Positions 26,950 through 34,737 of a stretch of DNA of 64,000 nt are shown piece by piece. The stretch is from NCBI RefSeq assembly GCF_019823105.1, contig NZ_CP081958.1, positions 1,178,001-1,242,000 on the forward strand. The letters run 5' to 3'. Both the position numbers and the translations under genes were made by a program. Origin of the DNA: Halobaculum magnesiiphilum. GTDB taxonomy: Archaea; Halobacteriota; Halobacteria; Halobacteriales; Haloferacaceae. The notes beneath the pieces are model-generated. The model saw only the letters and a program-made list of their open reading frames with translations. It was not told where the DNA came from and made no database searches. Position 1 is the first letter of the stretch. The number at the start of each line of letters is the position of its first letter.

Positions 26950-28287
26950 ATGCCACGACACGGACGGCGGACCTTCCTGAAGGTGAGCGGCGGCGTACTC
27001 GGCGGCCTCCTGGCGGGCTCGACGGTCACCGCGGCCGAGCGGACCGACCGGTACGTCGTGAAGACGAAGGGGAAGAAGACACCGACGGACCTGGAGGTCG
27101 TCCACGACCTCTCGGAGATCGGCTACGCGGTCGTCCGCGCCAGCGAGTCGGACGTGAAGCGGTCGAAGGCGGTGAAGTCGTTCGCGCCCGACGTGGAACT
27201 CGACGTGTCCGACCCGACGGTACGGACGCGGGCGTACGAGGGCGACGCCGAGGACGACGACCTGTACCCGTACCAGTGGGACAAGCAGGCGCTGGACGTG
27301 CCGACGGCCCACGAGACGACGAAGGGGGAGGGGACCCGCGTCGCGATCATCGACTCCGGCGTCGACGCGAGCCACCCGGACCTCGTCGTCAACGAGGAGC
27401 TGTCGCGCGATTTCACCGGCGACGGTCTCGGCGCGGGCGTCCCCGGCGGCGGCGACCACGGGACCCACGTCGCCGGGATCGCAGCCGCACAGACCGCCGG
27501 CACGACCGGCGTGGCGGGCACCGCGCCGGCGACGGACCTCGTCGACTACCGGGTGTTCTCCGAGTTCGGGGGCACCAACGGGTCGTTCGCGACCATCGTC
27601 GCTGCGGTCCTCCGGGCGGTCGAGGACGGCTGTGACGTGGCGAACCTCTCGCTGGGCGCGTATCCGATCCCGAGACAGGGGCTCGGGAGCTTCTACGGCG
27701 GCGTCCTCAACAAGGCGATGACGTACGCCAACAAGGAGGGAACGCTGCTGGTGGTCGCCGCCGGGAACGACTCGGCTGACCTCCAGCACGACAAGAACCT
27801 CATCAGCCTCCCGAACGAGGGTGCGCAGGCGCTGTCGGTCGCCGCGACCGGGCCGATCGGCTTCGCGGACGCCCTGGTCGCCGGGGAGGAGCTCGAATCG
27901 CCCCCCGAGAGCCCCGCGTTCTACACGAACTACGGGACCAACGCGGTCGATCTCGGCGCCCCCGGCGGCGACGCGGACACCTCGCTGACCGACCCGGTCG
28001 GCGGCGTCCCCGCGTACGCCTACGACCTGGTGTTCAACACGGTCACGACCGTGCTGACCGACGACGACGGCAACTACGCCGGCTCCGTTCCCGGGTACGG
28101 CTGGAAGGCCGGCACGTCGATGGCGGCGCCGAACGTCGCGGGCGCGGCCGCGCTCGTCAAGAGCGCGAACCCCGAATACGACGCCAACCAGGTCGAGAGC
28201 GCGCTCCGCCGGGCCGCCGCGGTCCCCGACGGCTACGACAAGACGTACTACGGGGCCGGCTTCTTGAACGTCGTCGACGCGCTGTGA
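26950..28287 (+). CDS. Tat-exported subtilisin-like serine protease
   Basis: A 445-residue extracellular protease of family S8. A twin-arginine signal (RHGRRTFLKVSGGVLGG, residues 3-19) ends near TVTAAE (about residue 30). An inhibitor-like propeptide (about 31-95: RYVVKTKGK, IGYAVVRASE) precedes the catalytic domain. The triad is D135 (IIDSGVD), H170 (HGTHVAGI) and S390 (GTSMAAP), and oxyanion Asn lies in AAGND. It resembles halolysins but lacks their C-terminal extension. Tat export of folded proteases is the rule in haloarchaea. It is preceded by an unusual AT-rich promoter. Confidence 0.93.
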   Translation: MPRHGRRTFLKVSGGVLGGLLAGSTVTAAERTDRYVVKTKGKKTPTDLEVVHDLSEIGYAVVRASESDVKRSKAVKSFAPDVELDVSDPTVRTRAYEGDAEDDDLYPYQWDKQALDVPTAHETTKGEGTRVAIIDSGVDASHPDLVVNEELSRDFTGDGLGAGVPGGGDHGTHVAGIAAAQTAGTTGVAGTAPATDLVDYRVFSEFGGTNGSFATIVAAVLRAVEDGCDVANLSLGAYPIPRQGLGSFYGGVLNKAMTYANKEGTLLVVAAGNDSADLQHDKNLISLPNEGAQALSVAATGPIGFADALVAGEELESPPESPAFYTNYGTNAVDLGAPGGDADTSLTDPVGGVPAYAYDLVFNTVTTVLTDDDGNYAGSVPGYGWKAGTSMAAPNVAGAAALVKSANPEYDANQVESALRRAAAVPDGYDKTYYGAGFLNVVDAL

Positions 28288-28385
28288 GCGTCGAGAGGGC
28301 GGGAGCGACGGGGCGATCCGAGAACTGACCGGCGCCGATGTTTCTCCGTTGCCGGGGGCATGCTTCGTGGCGATCTGCATCCCAT

Positions 28386-28434
28386 GGGCGACCGGCATAC
28401 CGCGGGCGACCGGCATACCGCGGGCGACCGGCAT
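28386..28434. repeat. 18-base tandem repeat, about 2.7 copies
   Basis: The unit gggcgaccggcataccgc is perfect at 28386-28403 and 28404-28421, and its first 13 bases recur at 28422-28434. It sits in the 259-base gap between the subtilase and a zinc-ribbon gene. No coding role is apparent. Confidence 0.85.
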
Positions 28435-28546
28435 CGAGTGGGAGATCCGCCGCACGGTCGACGGGTCAGCGGAACCGGTGCCACAGGCCGGAACGGGCCG
28501 GTTATGCGCCCTACAACTAACTGGTATCCACTGTGACACCATCGCC

Positions 28547-28726
28547 ATGGCGCTCGTGGAGACGGCGACGTTCGAGTGCGGCGGCTGCGGCACCTGCGCA
28601 CCGTCGACGCGGATCGACTACGACCGACTCGGGTATCCGATCTGCCCCGAGTGCGGTCGGGCCACCGGCCCGCTCGCCCGACACGTTCGGTCCCGGTCGC
28701 GTCGGCGTCGGCGTGTCACCCACTGA
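28547..28726 (+). CDS. 59-residue zinc-ribbon protein
   Basis: A small protein with Cys pairs C11/C14 (plus C17) and C33/C36 (FECGGCGTC, ICPECGRA) and a strongly basic tail (RSRSRRRRRVTH). The tail would be suited to nucleic-acid contact. The ATG at 28547 is chosen at the start of the zinc-ribbon; the frame is open further upstream but crosses the tandem repeat. Function unknown. Confidence 0.6.
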   Translation: MALVETATFECGGCGTCAPSTRIDYDRLGYPICPECGRATGPLARHVRSRSRRRRRVTH

Positions 28727-28848
28727 ACCGGGCCACGCAGCCGACGCCGAACCGGATCCGTCGCGTCGGCGTGAGCGAACGCGCCGGACACGCCCCGCCC
28801 CGAGGGTCGGCCGCTGCGTTGACGATGCGGGGTCCCCAAGACGGACCT

Positions 28849-29082
28849 ATGCCCTGGAGCGATGTCGAGACGCCCGAACGGTACGACGAGTGGGAGCGCG
28901 CGGACGGGTACGCGACGCTGCGCGTGCGCGAACACCCGGACGGCAGCTACGTCGTCCGGCTCGACCGGCTCGAACAGGCGCCGGACGGCCGCGGCTACCG
29001 GCGCGAACGTGTCGACGACCGCGAGCGCGCCGACGACCTCGTCGCCGAGTGGAAGGCGGCGTTCGACCTTCAGGAGGCGTGA
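28849..29082 (+). CDS. DUF7543-like conserved protein
   Basis: A 77-residue soluble protein with an alternating beta pattern (YATLRVREHPDGSYVVRLDRLEQAPDG) and a C-terminal helix (ADDLVAEWKAAFDLQ). I recall this arrangement, including the DGRGYRRE loop, from a small family conserved across haloarchaea with no known function. The chosen ATG at 28849 matches the family's MPW start. It converges on the CBS-ParB gene. Confidence 0.7.
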   Translation: MPWSDVETPERYDEWERADGYATLRVREHPDGSYVVRLDRLEQAPDGRGYRRERVDDRERADDLVAEWKAAFDLQEA

Positions 29083-29103
29083 GCGGCCCGGCCGGGGAGG
29101 CGG

Positions 29104-29940
29104 TCACTCCTCGTCGCTTTGGAACCGGCGCGTCGTCTCGACCAGCGGATGGCGCGCGTAGTCCATCACCTCGATGTCCGTGATCGACCGGAGCCCCTCC
29201 TTGCGGGCCGTCCGCTCCATGCCGAGCTCGACGTGGTCGGCGATCACGATGACGTACGCGTCCATCTCCTCGATCCCGAGGCGGTGGGCGGCCATCACGC
29301 GGTGGTGGCCGTCCGCGAGCACGAGCGTGCCGTCGTCCTCGAGTTCGCCGCTCGCGCTCGGGTTGTCGATGACGACCAGCGGCTCGGCGAGGCCGCGCTC
29401 CAGCTCGTAGCGCCGCCCCTCCAGCTCGTCGGCGTACACCCGCGCCTGCGTCGGGAGGAGCTCCGAAAGCGGGATCTCCCGACGCTCCTCGGTGGTGGAG
29501 ACCCCGTGGATCTCCTCGAGCGTGCGCATCAGCTTCCCAACCTTCTCGGGGGTCGCGCGCTCGATCTGCGAGCGGATCACGTCGGTGTTTGAGATGATGC
29601 CGACGAGGTTGCCCGCGTCGTCGACGACCGGCAGCTTCTGGATGCCCGACCGGAGGATGACCCGGGCGGCGTCGTTGATGTCCATCTCCGGGTGCGCGAC
29701 GATGATGTCGTCGCTCATCACGGTGAAGATCGGCGCGTCGCGGTCGGCCGAAAGCAGGTCGCGCGCGGAGATGAACCCCACCACGGTCCGCCCGTCGGTG
29801 ACGGGGAAGCCGTTGTGGTTGCTGTCGAGGATCCGCTCGACGGCCTCGCCGACCGTGTCGTCGGGCGACACCGTCGCCACGTCCCGGGTCATGTACCCCT
29901 TGACCGCGGGGGTCGACAGCTCGCTCGTGGCGTCGCTCAT
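29104..29940 (-). CDS. CBS-domain protein fused to a ParB-like domain
   Basis: A 278-residue cytoplasmic protein. Residues about 12-130 form a pair of CBS domains (GYMTRDVATVSPDDTVGEAV; VMSDDIIVAHPEMDINDAARV), which bind adenosyl nucleotides. Residues about 150-255 resemble the ParB/Srx-type nuclease fold, with PLSELLPTQARVYADELEG and the conserved LADGHHRVMAAHRLG. The latter matches the GxHR region used for nucleotide binding in ParB/sulfiredoxin. No helix-turn-helix of chromosomal ParB follows, so a nucleotide-sensing kinase- or hydrolase-like role is possible. It lies next to the DHH protein gene, same strand, 73 bases apart. Confidence 0.82.
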   Translation of the reverse strand: MSDATSELSTPAVKGYMTRDVATVSPDDTVGEAVERILDSNHNGFPVTDGRTVVGFISARDLLSADRDAPIFTVMSDDIIVAHPEMDINDAARVILRSGIQKLPVVDDAGNLVGIISNTDVIRSQIERATPEKVGKLMRTLEEIHGVSTTEERREIPLSELLPTQARVYADELEGRRYELERGLAEPLVVIDNPSASGELEDDGTLVLADGHHRVMAAHRLGIEEMDAYVIVIADHVELGMERTARKEGLRSITDIEVMDYARHPLVETTRRFQSDEE

Positions 29941-30013
29941 CGGTACGTCGTGCGGTTCGACCGGGCGCGGGGTAAGCGTTCGCGTTCCTCCCGCCGCGTG
30001 CGTCCCCGGCGCG

Positions 30014-31471
30014 TCAGTCCTCGTCGGGGAACGAGAGGACGCGGTCGGTCGCGTGCCGTGGCGCTTTCGGCGCGTCCTCGAGCGTCTCGAAGAACCGCTC
30101 GGCGACCATGTCGCGGACGATCTCGGTCAGCGACTCCGTCGAGTCGTCGCTCACGTCCGCGAGGATCCCGAGCGGGAGCTGCGCGCCCGCCATGTCGGCG
30201 TGGCCGCCGGCCGACCCCATCTGATCGAGGGCGTCGCGCAGCGTCTCGCCCAGGTCCAGGTCCGCGCCGCGGGTCCGCCCCGACGCGTAGACGACGCCGT
30301 CGCGGTAGCCGTACACGAGGGTGGTGTTGACGCCCTCCATGTCCAGCAAGCGTTCGGCCGCCTGCGCGAGCGCGTCGCGGTCGGCGATCTCCCCGACGCA
30401 GGAGGCGACGACCGACCCGCGCCGCTCGCGCGCCTCGATGGCGCGCGCGAGCACGTCCAACACCTCGGGCGTGATGCTCGGCGACTCCACCCGGTCGAGG
30501 ATCCCCGAGTCCGCGTGCGCCAGCAGCGACGCCGCGGCGTCGAAGTCCGCCTCGCTCACCTCGCGGGTGAAGTCCTTCGTGTCGATCCGAATGCCGTACA
30601 GCAGCGCGGTCGCCACCTGCGTGTCCGGCGTCACCCCGAACCGGTCGAGGTACTCGGCCATGAGCGTGGAGGTCGCGCCCACGTCGTCGCGCAGGTCGAC
30701 GAACGCGGCGTCGATCGGCTCGCGCGGCGGGTGGTGGTCGACGACGACGACGGGCTCGATCCCCGTCGGCAACGAGTCGTTGACGCCCGGGCGCGAGTGG
30801 TCGACGAGCGCGAACCCGGCGAACTCCTCGCGGGGGTCCACCTCGGGATCGAGTTGCCGCATGTCGATCTCGAGGAGGTTGACGAGCGCGCGGTTCTCCT
30901 GATGGGAGATGTCGCCGTAGTAGCACGCCTCGGCGTCGACGCCGGCGAAGCGCGCGATCCGCACCAGCGCGACCGCCGAGGCGATGGCGTCGGGGTCGGG
31001 GTTGTCGTGGGCGACGACCGCGAGCGTCCCGTCGACGGAACGGAGCGTGCGAACCAGCCCGCGGAGCCGGTCGGCGGTCGTCCCCGTCGCCACGTCGAGC
31101 ACGCGGTCGGCGACGACGCCGATCGGGTCGATGACGCGGTCGGCCAGCCCCCGCAACGCCTTGAGGTCCGCCTCCGTCGCGTCGTCGCCGGCGTACGCGA
31201 CGACGATCGCGTCGGGGAACCGCTCGCGTGCGTGGTCGGCGGCGGTGAGATTGGCCGTCGCGGACGCGCCGGCGACGACCACGAGGTCGGCGTGGTCCGG
31301 ATAGTTATCCGGGTCGCACGGGTCGGCCTCCAGCGCGGCGACGTGTTCGTCGCGCAACGCGGAGGCCCGCCCGCTGTCGTCGGTGATCACGTGGAGGTCG
31401 CCGGACCTGCCGGTCAACGAGTCGACGATATCGTTGCCGACGGTCCCGCAGCCGAGCACCAGCCGACGCAT
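30014..31471 (-). CDS. TrkA-N domain fused to DHH/DHHA1 phosphoesterase
   Basis: A 485-residue protein. A Rossmann domain with LVLGCGTVGNDIVDSL (residues 4-19) is followed by a DHH phosphoesterase domain. The metal-binding motifs are HDNPDPDA, DHS, DHH (VVVDHHPPREP) and, in the DHHA1 part, SAGGHADMAG. DHH-DHHA1 proteins hydrolyse nanoRNA, pAp or cyclic dinucleotides such as c-di-AMP. The Rossmann domain is likely to bind a nucleotide. The downstream CBS-ParB gene fits a nucleotide-signalling theme; this is inference. Confidence 0.87.
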   Translation of the reverse strand: MRRLVLGCGTVGNDIVDSLTGRSGDLHVITDDSGRASALRDEHVAALEADPCDPDNYPDHADLVVVAGASATANLTAADHARERFPDAIVVAYAGDDATEADLKALRGLADRVIDPIGVVADRVLDVATGTTADRLRGLVRTLRSVDGTLAVVAHDNPDPDAIASAVALVRIARFAGVDAEACYYGDISHQENRALVNLLEIDMRQLDPEVDPREEFAGFALVDHSRPGVNDSLPTGIEPVVVVDHHPPREPIDAAFVDLRDDVGATSTLMAEYLDRFGVTPDTQVATALLYGIRIDTKDFTREVSEADFDAAASLLAHADSGILDRVESPSITPEVLDVLARAIEARERRGSVVASCVGEIADRDALAQAAERLLDMEGVNTTLVYGYRDGVVYASGRTRGADLDLGETLRDALDQMGSAGGHADMAGAQLPLGILADVSDDSTESLTEIVRDMVAERFFETLEDAPKAPRHATDRVLSFPDED

Positions 31472-31687
31472 TACAGGGGACGGTCGGCCCGGACCGGCAA
31501 AACCCTGCCGTCCTCCGACTCCGCGACCCGTGGTCGTCCCCGTCGCCGGCCACAGTGAACCGTATTGTCGTCCTCGTCCCCGTCGCCGGCGGCGGCGACC
31601 GTCGGGACCGTCGACGGTGTGGCCGTCGCTCGACGGGACCCGAACTCGACCTATCGAAAAACCGATCCGACCTCGGCGGCCGGGCCG

Positions 31688-33196
31688 TTACGGGATAATC
31701 GTCGTCGCGACCGACTGGGCCGTCTCGATGACCGGCGCGAAGCCGGGCAGCAGCAGCAGTGTCGCGACGGCGGCGAACACGACCGCGGCGTACAGCGCCG
31801 TCGGCGTCGAGCCGAGCTCGAACTCGCCGACCGCGTCGTCGAGCCACAGCGCCTTCACGACGCGGCTGTAGTAGAACAGCGACAGCGCGCTGTTGACGGC
31901 CCCGACGGCCGCGAGCCACCAGAAGCCGGCGTCGATCGCGCCCATGAACAGGAAGTACTTCGAGAAGAACCCGCCGAACGGGGGCAGCCCCGCCAGCGAG
32001 AACATGAACACGGACATGGCGACCGACGCCATCGGCGCCCGGCTCGCCAGCCCCGCGTAGTCGTCGAATGTCCGGCCGATCTCCCAGTGTTCCGCGAGCG
32101 CGACGAACAGGAACGCGCCGGTGTTCATGAAGCCGTACACGAGCAGGTGCGCCATCGACGCGCCGATCACGTCGCCGCCGGCGCCGCCGGTGAAGGCGGC
32201 CAGGCCGATGAGCGCGTAGCCCGCGTGCCCGATCGAGGAGTACGCGAGCATGCGCTTGACCTCCTCCTGGGTCGCGGCGGCGAAGTTCCCGAGCGTCATC
32301 GTGACGACCGCGAGCACCTGGAACAGGAGCACCCAGTCGATGCCGGCGTCCAGCGGGAAGCCGACGACGAACACGCGGAACGCGAGCGCGAAACCGGCCG
32401 CCTTCGAGGCCGACGAGAGGAACGCCGAGACGGGCGCGGGCGCGCCCTCGTACGCCTCCGGCGCCCAGAAGTGGAACGGGACGGAGGCGGTCTTGAACGC
32501 GAACCCGCCGGCGACCATCAGGATGCCGACGGCCGCGACGCCGGTGAGCCCCTCGACGCCGCCCGCGAGCGCGTCGTACACGTCCGGCAGCAGGAGGCTC
32601 CCGGTCGCGGCGTACACCAGCGAGATGCCGAACGCGAACACCGACGACGACAGCGCGCCGATGAGGAAGTACTTCAGCCCCGCCTCGACGCTGCCGGCGT
32701 TCCGCTTGAGGAACGCCACCAGCGCGTAGGACGGCAGCGAGGCGAGTTCCAGCGCGATGAACGCCACGGCCAGGGAGTTGGCCGCCGCCATCAGCGCCAT
32801 CCCGGTCGCCGCGAACAGCACCAGCGAGTAGAACTCCGCCCGGTACGGGTGGTCGCTGAGGTAGTCGTAGCTCGCGACCACGACGAGCGCGGTCACGGAG
32901 GCGAACACGGCCTGGAAGAACAGCGCCATGCCGTCGACGACGAGCGCGTCGCCGAACAGCGCGATGGCGCCGCCGGTGCCCGCCTGCCCGGTTCCGGCCG
33001 AGAGGAACCAGCCGGCGAACCCGAGCGACGCGAGCGACCCGACGGTCGCGATGCCGGCCAACAGCGCCGGCCGGGAGTCGTCGGGGTCGATACTGTCGAC
33101 GGCGATCAGCACGAGGCCGGTCGCCGCGAGCGCCAGCGCCGGCGCGAGCGCGGTCCAGGAGGGGAGCTGGTCGGCCTGCAGGAGCACGGGATCCAT
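31688..33196 (-). CDS. nuoN: Complex I-like proton-pumping subunit N
   Basis: A 502-residue polytopic antiporter-like subunit of the NADH-quinone-oxidoreductase-type complex, with about fourteen helices. Family signatures are KYFLIGALSSSVFAFG, the proton-path helix with FKTASVPFHFWAPEAYEGAP and KRMLAYSSIGHAGYALIG. It is the last gene of the cluster; its ATG overlaps the stop of nuoM by one base (TGATG). Confidence 0.94.
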   Translation of the reverse strand: MDPVLLQADQLPSWTALAPALALAATGLVLIAVDSIDPDDSRPALLAGIATVGSLASLGFAGWFLSAGTGQAGTGGAIALFGDALVVDGMALFFQAVFASVTALVVVASYDYLSDHPYRAEFYSLVLFAATGMALMAAANSLAVAFIALELASLPSYALVAFLKRNAGSVEAGLKYFLIGALSSSVFAFGISLVYAATGSLLLPDVYDALAGGVEGLTGVAAVGILMVAGGFAFKTASVPFHFWAPEAYEGAPAPVSAFLSSASKAAGFALAFRVFVVGFPLDAGIDWVLLFQVLAVVTMTLGNFAAATQEEVKRMLAYSSIGHAGYALIGLAAFTGGAGGDVIGASMAHLLVYGFMNTGAFLFVALAEHWEIGRTFDDYAGLASRAPMASVAMSVFMFSLAGLPPFGGFFSKYFLFMGAIDAGFWWLAAVGAVNSALSLFYYSRVVKALWLDDAVGEFELGSTPTALYAAVVFAAVATLLLLPGFAPVIETAQSVATTIIP

Positions 33197-34737
33197 CAGG
33201 CACCACCCCCGACGACCGCGACCACCGGCTCGATCGCGTCAGTGATCATCTCGAAGAAGATGTTCGGCGCGACGCCGAGCGCGATGGTGCAAAGCAGCAG
33301 CACCGCCAGCGGCGCCACGTCGTGGAAGTGCGCGCGGCGCACCTCGTAGTCCGTCTCCAGGGAGAACTCCCCGAACAGCGTGCGCTGCATCGCGAACAGG
33401 AGGTAGCCGGCCACGATGACGATGCCGAACATCGACGCCGCCGTGAACAGCGGCGCCGACGGGATCACCGTCGAGGCGAACGCCCCCTGGAAGATGAAGT
33501 ACTCGGCCGCGAAGCCGGCCATGAGCGGCAGGCCCATGTAGCCGAACGCGCCGGCGACGAGGATGCCCACCGTCACGGGCATCCGGTCGGCCATCCCGGA
33601 CATGTCGCCCACCATGCGCGTGTGGGTGACGTTGTAGATGACGCCGACCGCCATGAACATCAGCCCGGAGATGAGCCCGTGGGCGACCATCTGGAACGTC
33701 GCGCCGCCGATCCCGAGGCCCGTGTACGCGATGAGCCCGAGGATGACGTACCCCATCGACGAGACGGAGGAGTACGCGACGATGCGCTTGAGATCCTGCT
33801 GTGCCAGCGCGAGCATCGCGCCGTAGATGACCGAGACGACGGCGACCGCGGCGATGACCGTTGCGACGAGCGGCCGCGTCGCCACGTCCGGCAGCATGGT
33901 GAAGTTGAACCGAAGCAGGGCGTACGTCCCCATCTTCAGGAGGACGCCCGCCAGCATCACCGACACCGGCGTCGGCGCCTCGACGTGGGCGTCAGGCAGC
34001 CAGGTGTGGAACGGGACGACGGGCACCTTCACCGCGAAGCCCGCGAACATGGCCGCGAAGGCGGCCAGCTTCAGCGTCGCCGGATCGAGCCCGACGAAGC
34101 TACTCAACTCCCCGGCCTGCAACGACTGCGTGATCTCCGGCAGCCCGAAGGAGCCGACGGGGAGGTTGAACACCAGCGCCATGAACGCGATGAACATCGC
34201 GAGGCTGGCGATGTTCGTGTAGACGAAGAACTTGATCGCGGCGTACTTCCGGCGCGGGCCGCCCCACACGCCGATGAGGAAGTACATCGGGACCAGCACG
34301 GCCTCCCAGAAGACGAACCACAGGAAGAAGTCGAGCGCGGTGAACACGCCCAGCAGGTTCGCCTCCATGAACAGCATCAGGCCGTAGAACTGCGACTGGC
34401 GCGTGTCGATGGGCGTCCACGCCGACACGATCGCCAGCGAGGACAGCACCGTCGAGAGGACGACCAGCGGGAGGCTGATACCGTCGACGCCGACGAACCA
34501 CTGGAGGTCGTAGCCGGCGACCGTCAGCCAGTCGAGCTGCGTTTCGTAGGCGATGCTCCCGGCCATGAGCGCGTTCCCGCCGGCGTCGAAGCCGGCCCAC
34601 ATGTACAGGCTCCCGACGACCGGCAGGAGGCTCAGCGCGAACGCGAGCTTCCCCGCGTACCTGTCGGGCGCCAGCATGACGACCAGCGCGGCGAGGAACG
34701 TGACTCCGATGAGTGCTTCGATTATCACAGTAACCAC
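33196..34737 (-). CDS. nuoM: Complex I-like proton-pumping subunit M
   Basis: A 513-residue membrane subunit. It contains the subunit M/ND4 core: FFLWFVFWEAVLVPMYFLIG with the membrane Glu, VKVPVVPFHTWLPDAHVEAP and the conserved Lys helix RIVAYSSVSSMGYVILG. About fourteen helices are predicted. Its start overlaps the end of nuoL by 13 bases, and its stop overlaps nuoN by one base, indicating tight translational coupling. Confidence 0.95.
   Translation of the reverse strand: MVTVIIEALIGVTFLAALVVMLAPDRYAGKLAFALSLLPVVGSLYMWAGFDAGGNALMAGSIAYETQLDWLTVAGYDLQWFVGVDGISLPLVVLSTVLSSLAIVSAWTPIDTRQSQFYGLMLFMEANLLGVFTALDFFLWFVFWEAVLVPMYFLIGVWGGPRRKYAAIKFFVYTNIASLAMFIAFMALVFNLPVGSFGLPEITQSLQAGELSSFVGLDPATLKLAAFAAMFAGFAVKVPVVPFHTWLPDAHVEAPTPVSVMLAGVLLKMGTYALLRFNFTMLPDVATRPLVATVIAAVAVVSVIYGAMLALAQQDLKRIVAYSSVSSMGYVILGLIAYTGLGIGGATFQMVAHGLISGLMFMAVGVIYNVTHTRMVGDMSGMADRMPVTVGILVAGAFGYMGLPLMAGFAAEYFIFQGAFASTVIPSAPLFTAASMFGIVIVAGYLLFAMQRTLFGEFSLETDYEVRRAHFHDVAPLAVLLLCTIALGVAPNIFFEMITDAIEPVVAVVGGGA

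Noticed and set aside
31565-33349. Long plus-strand open frame opposite nuoN
   Set aside because: It is antisense to a convincing membrane subunit, has Arg/Glu/His-rich content without domain patterns, and is a typical GC-rich shadow frame.
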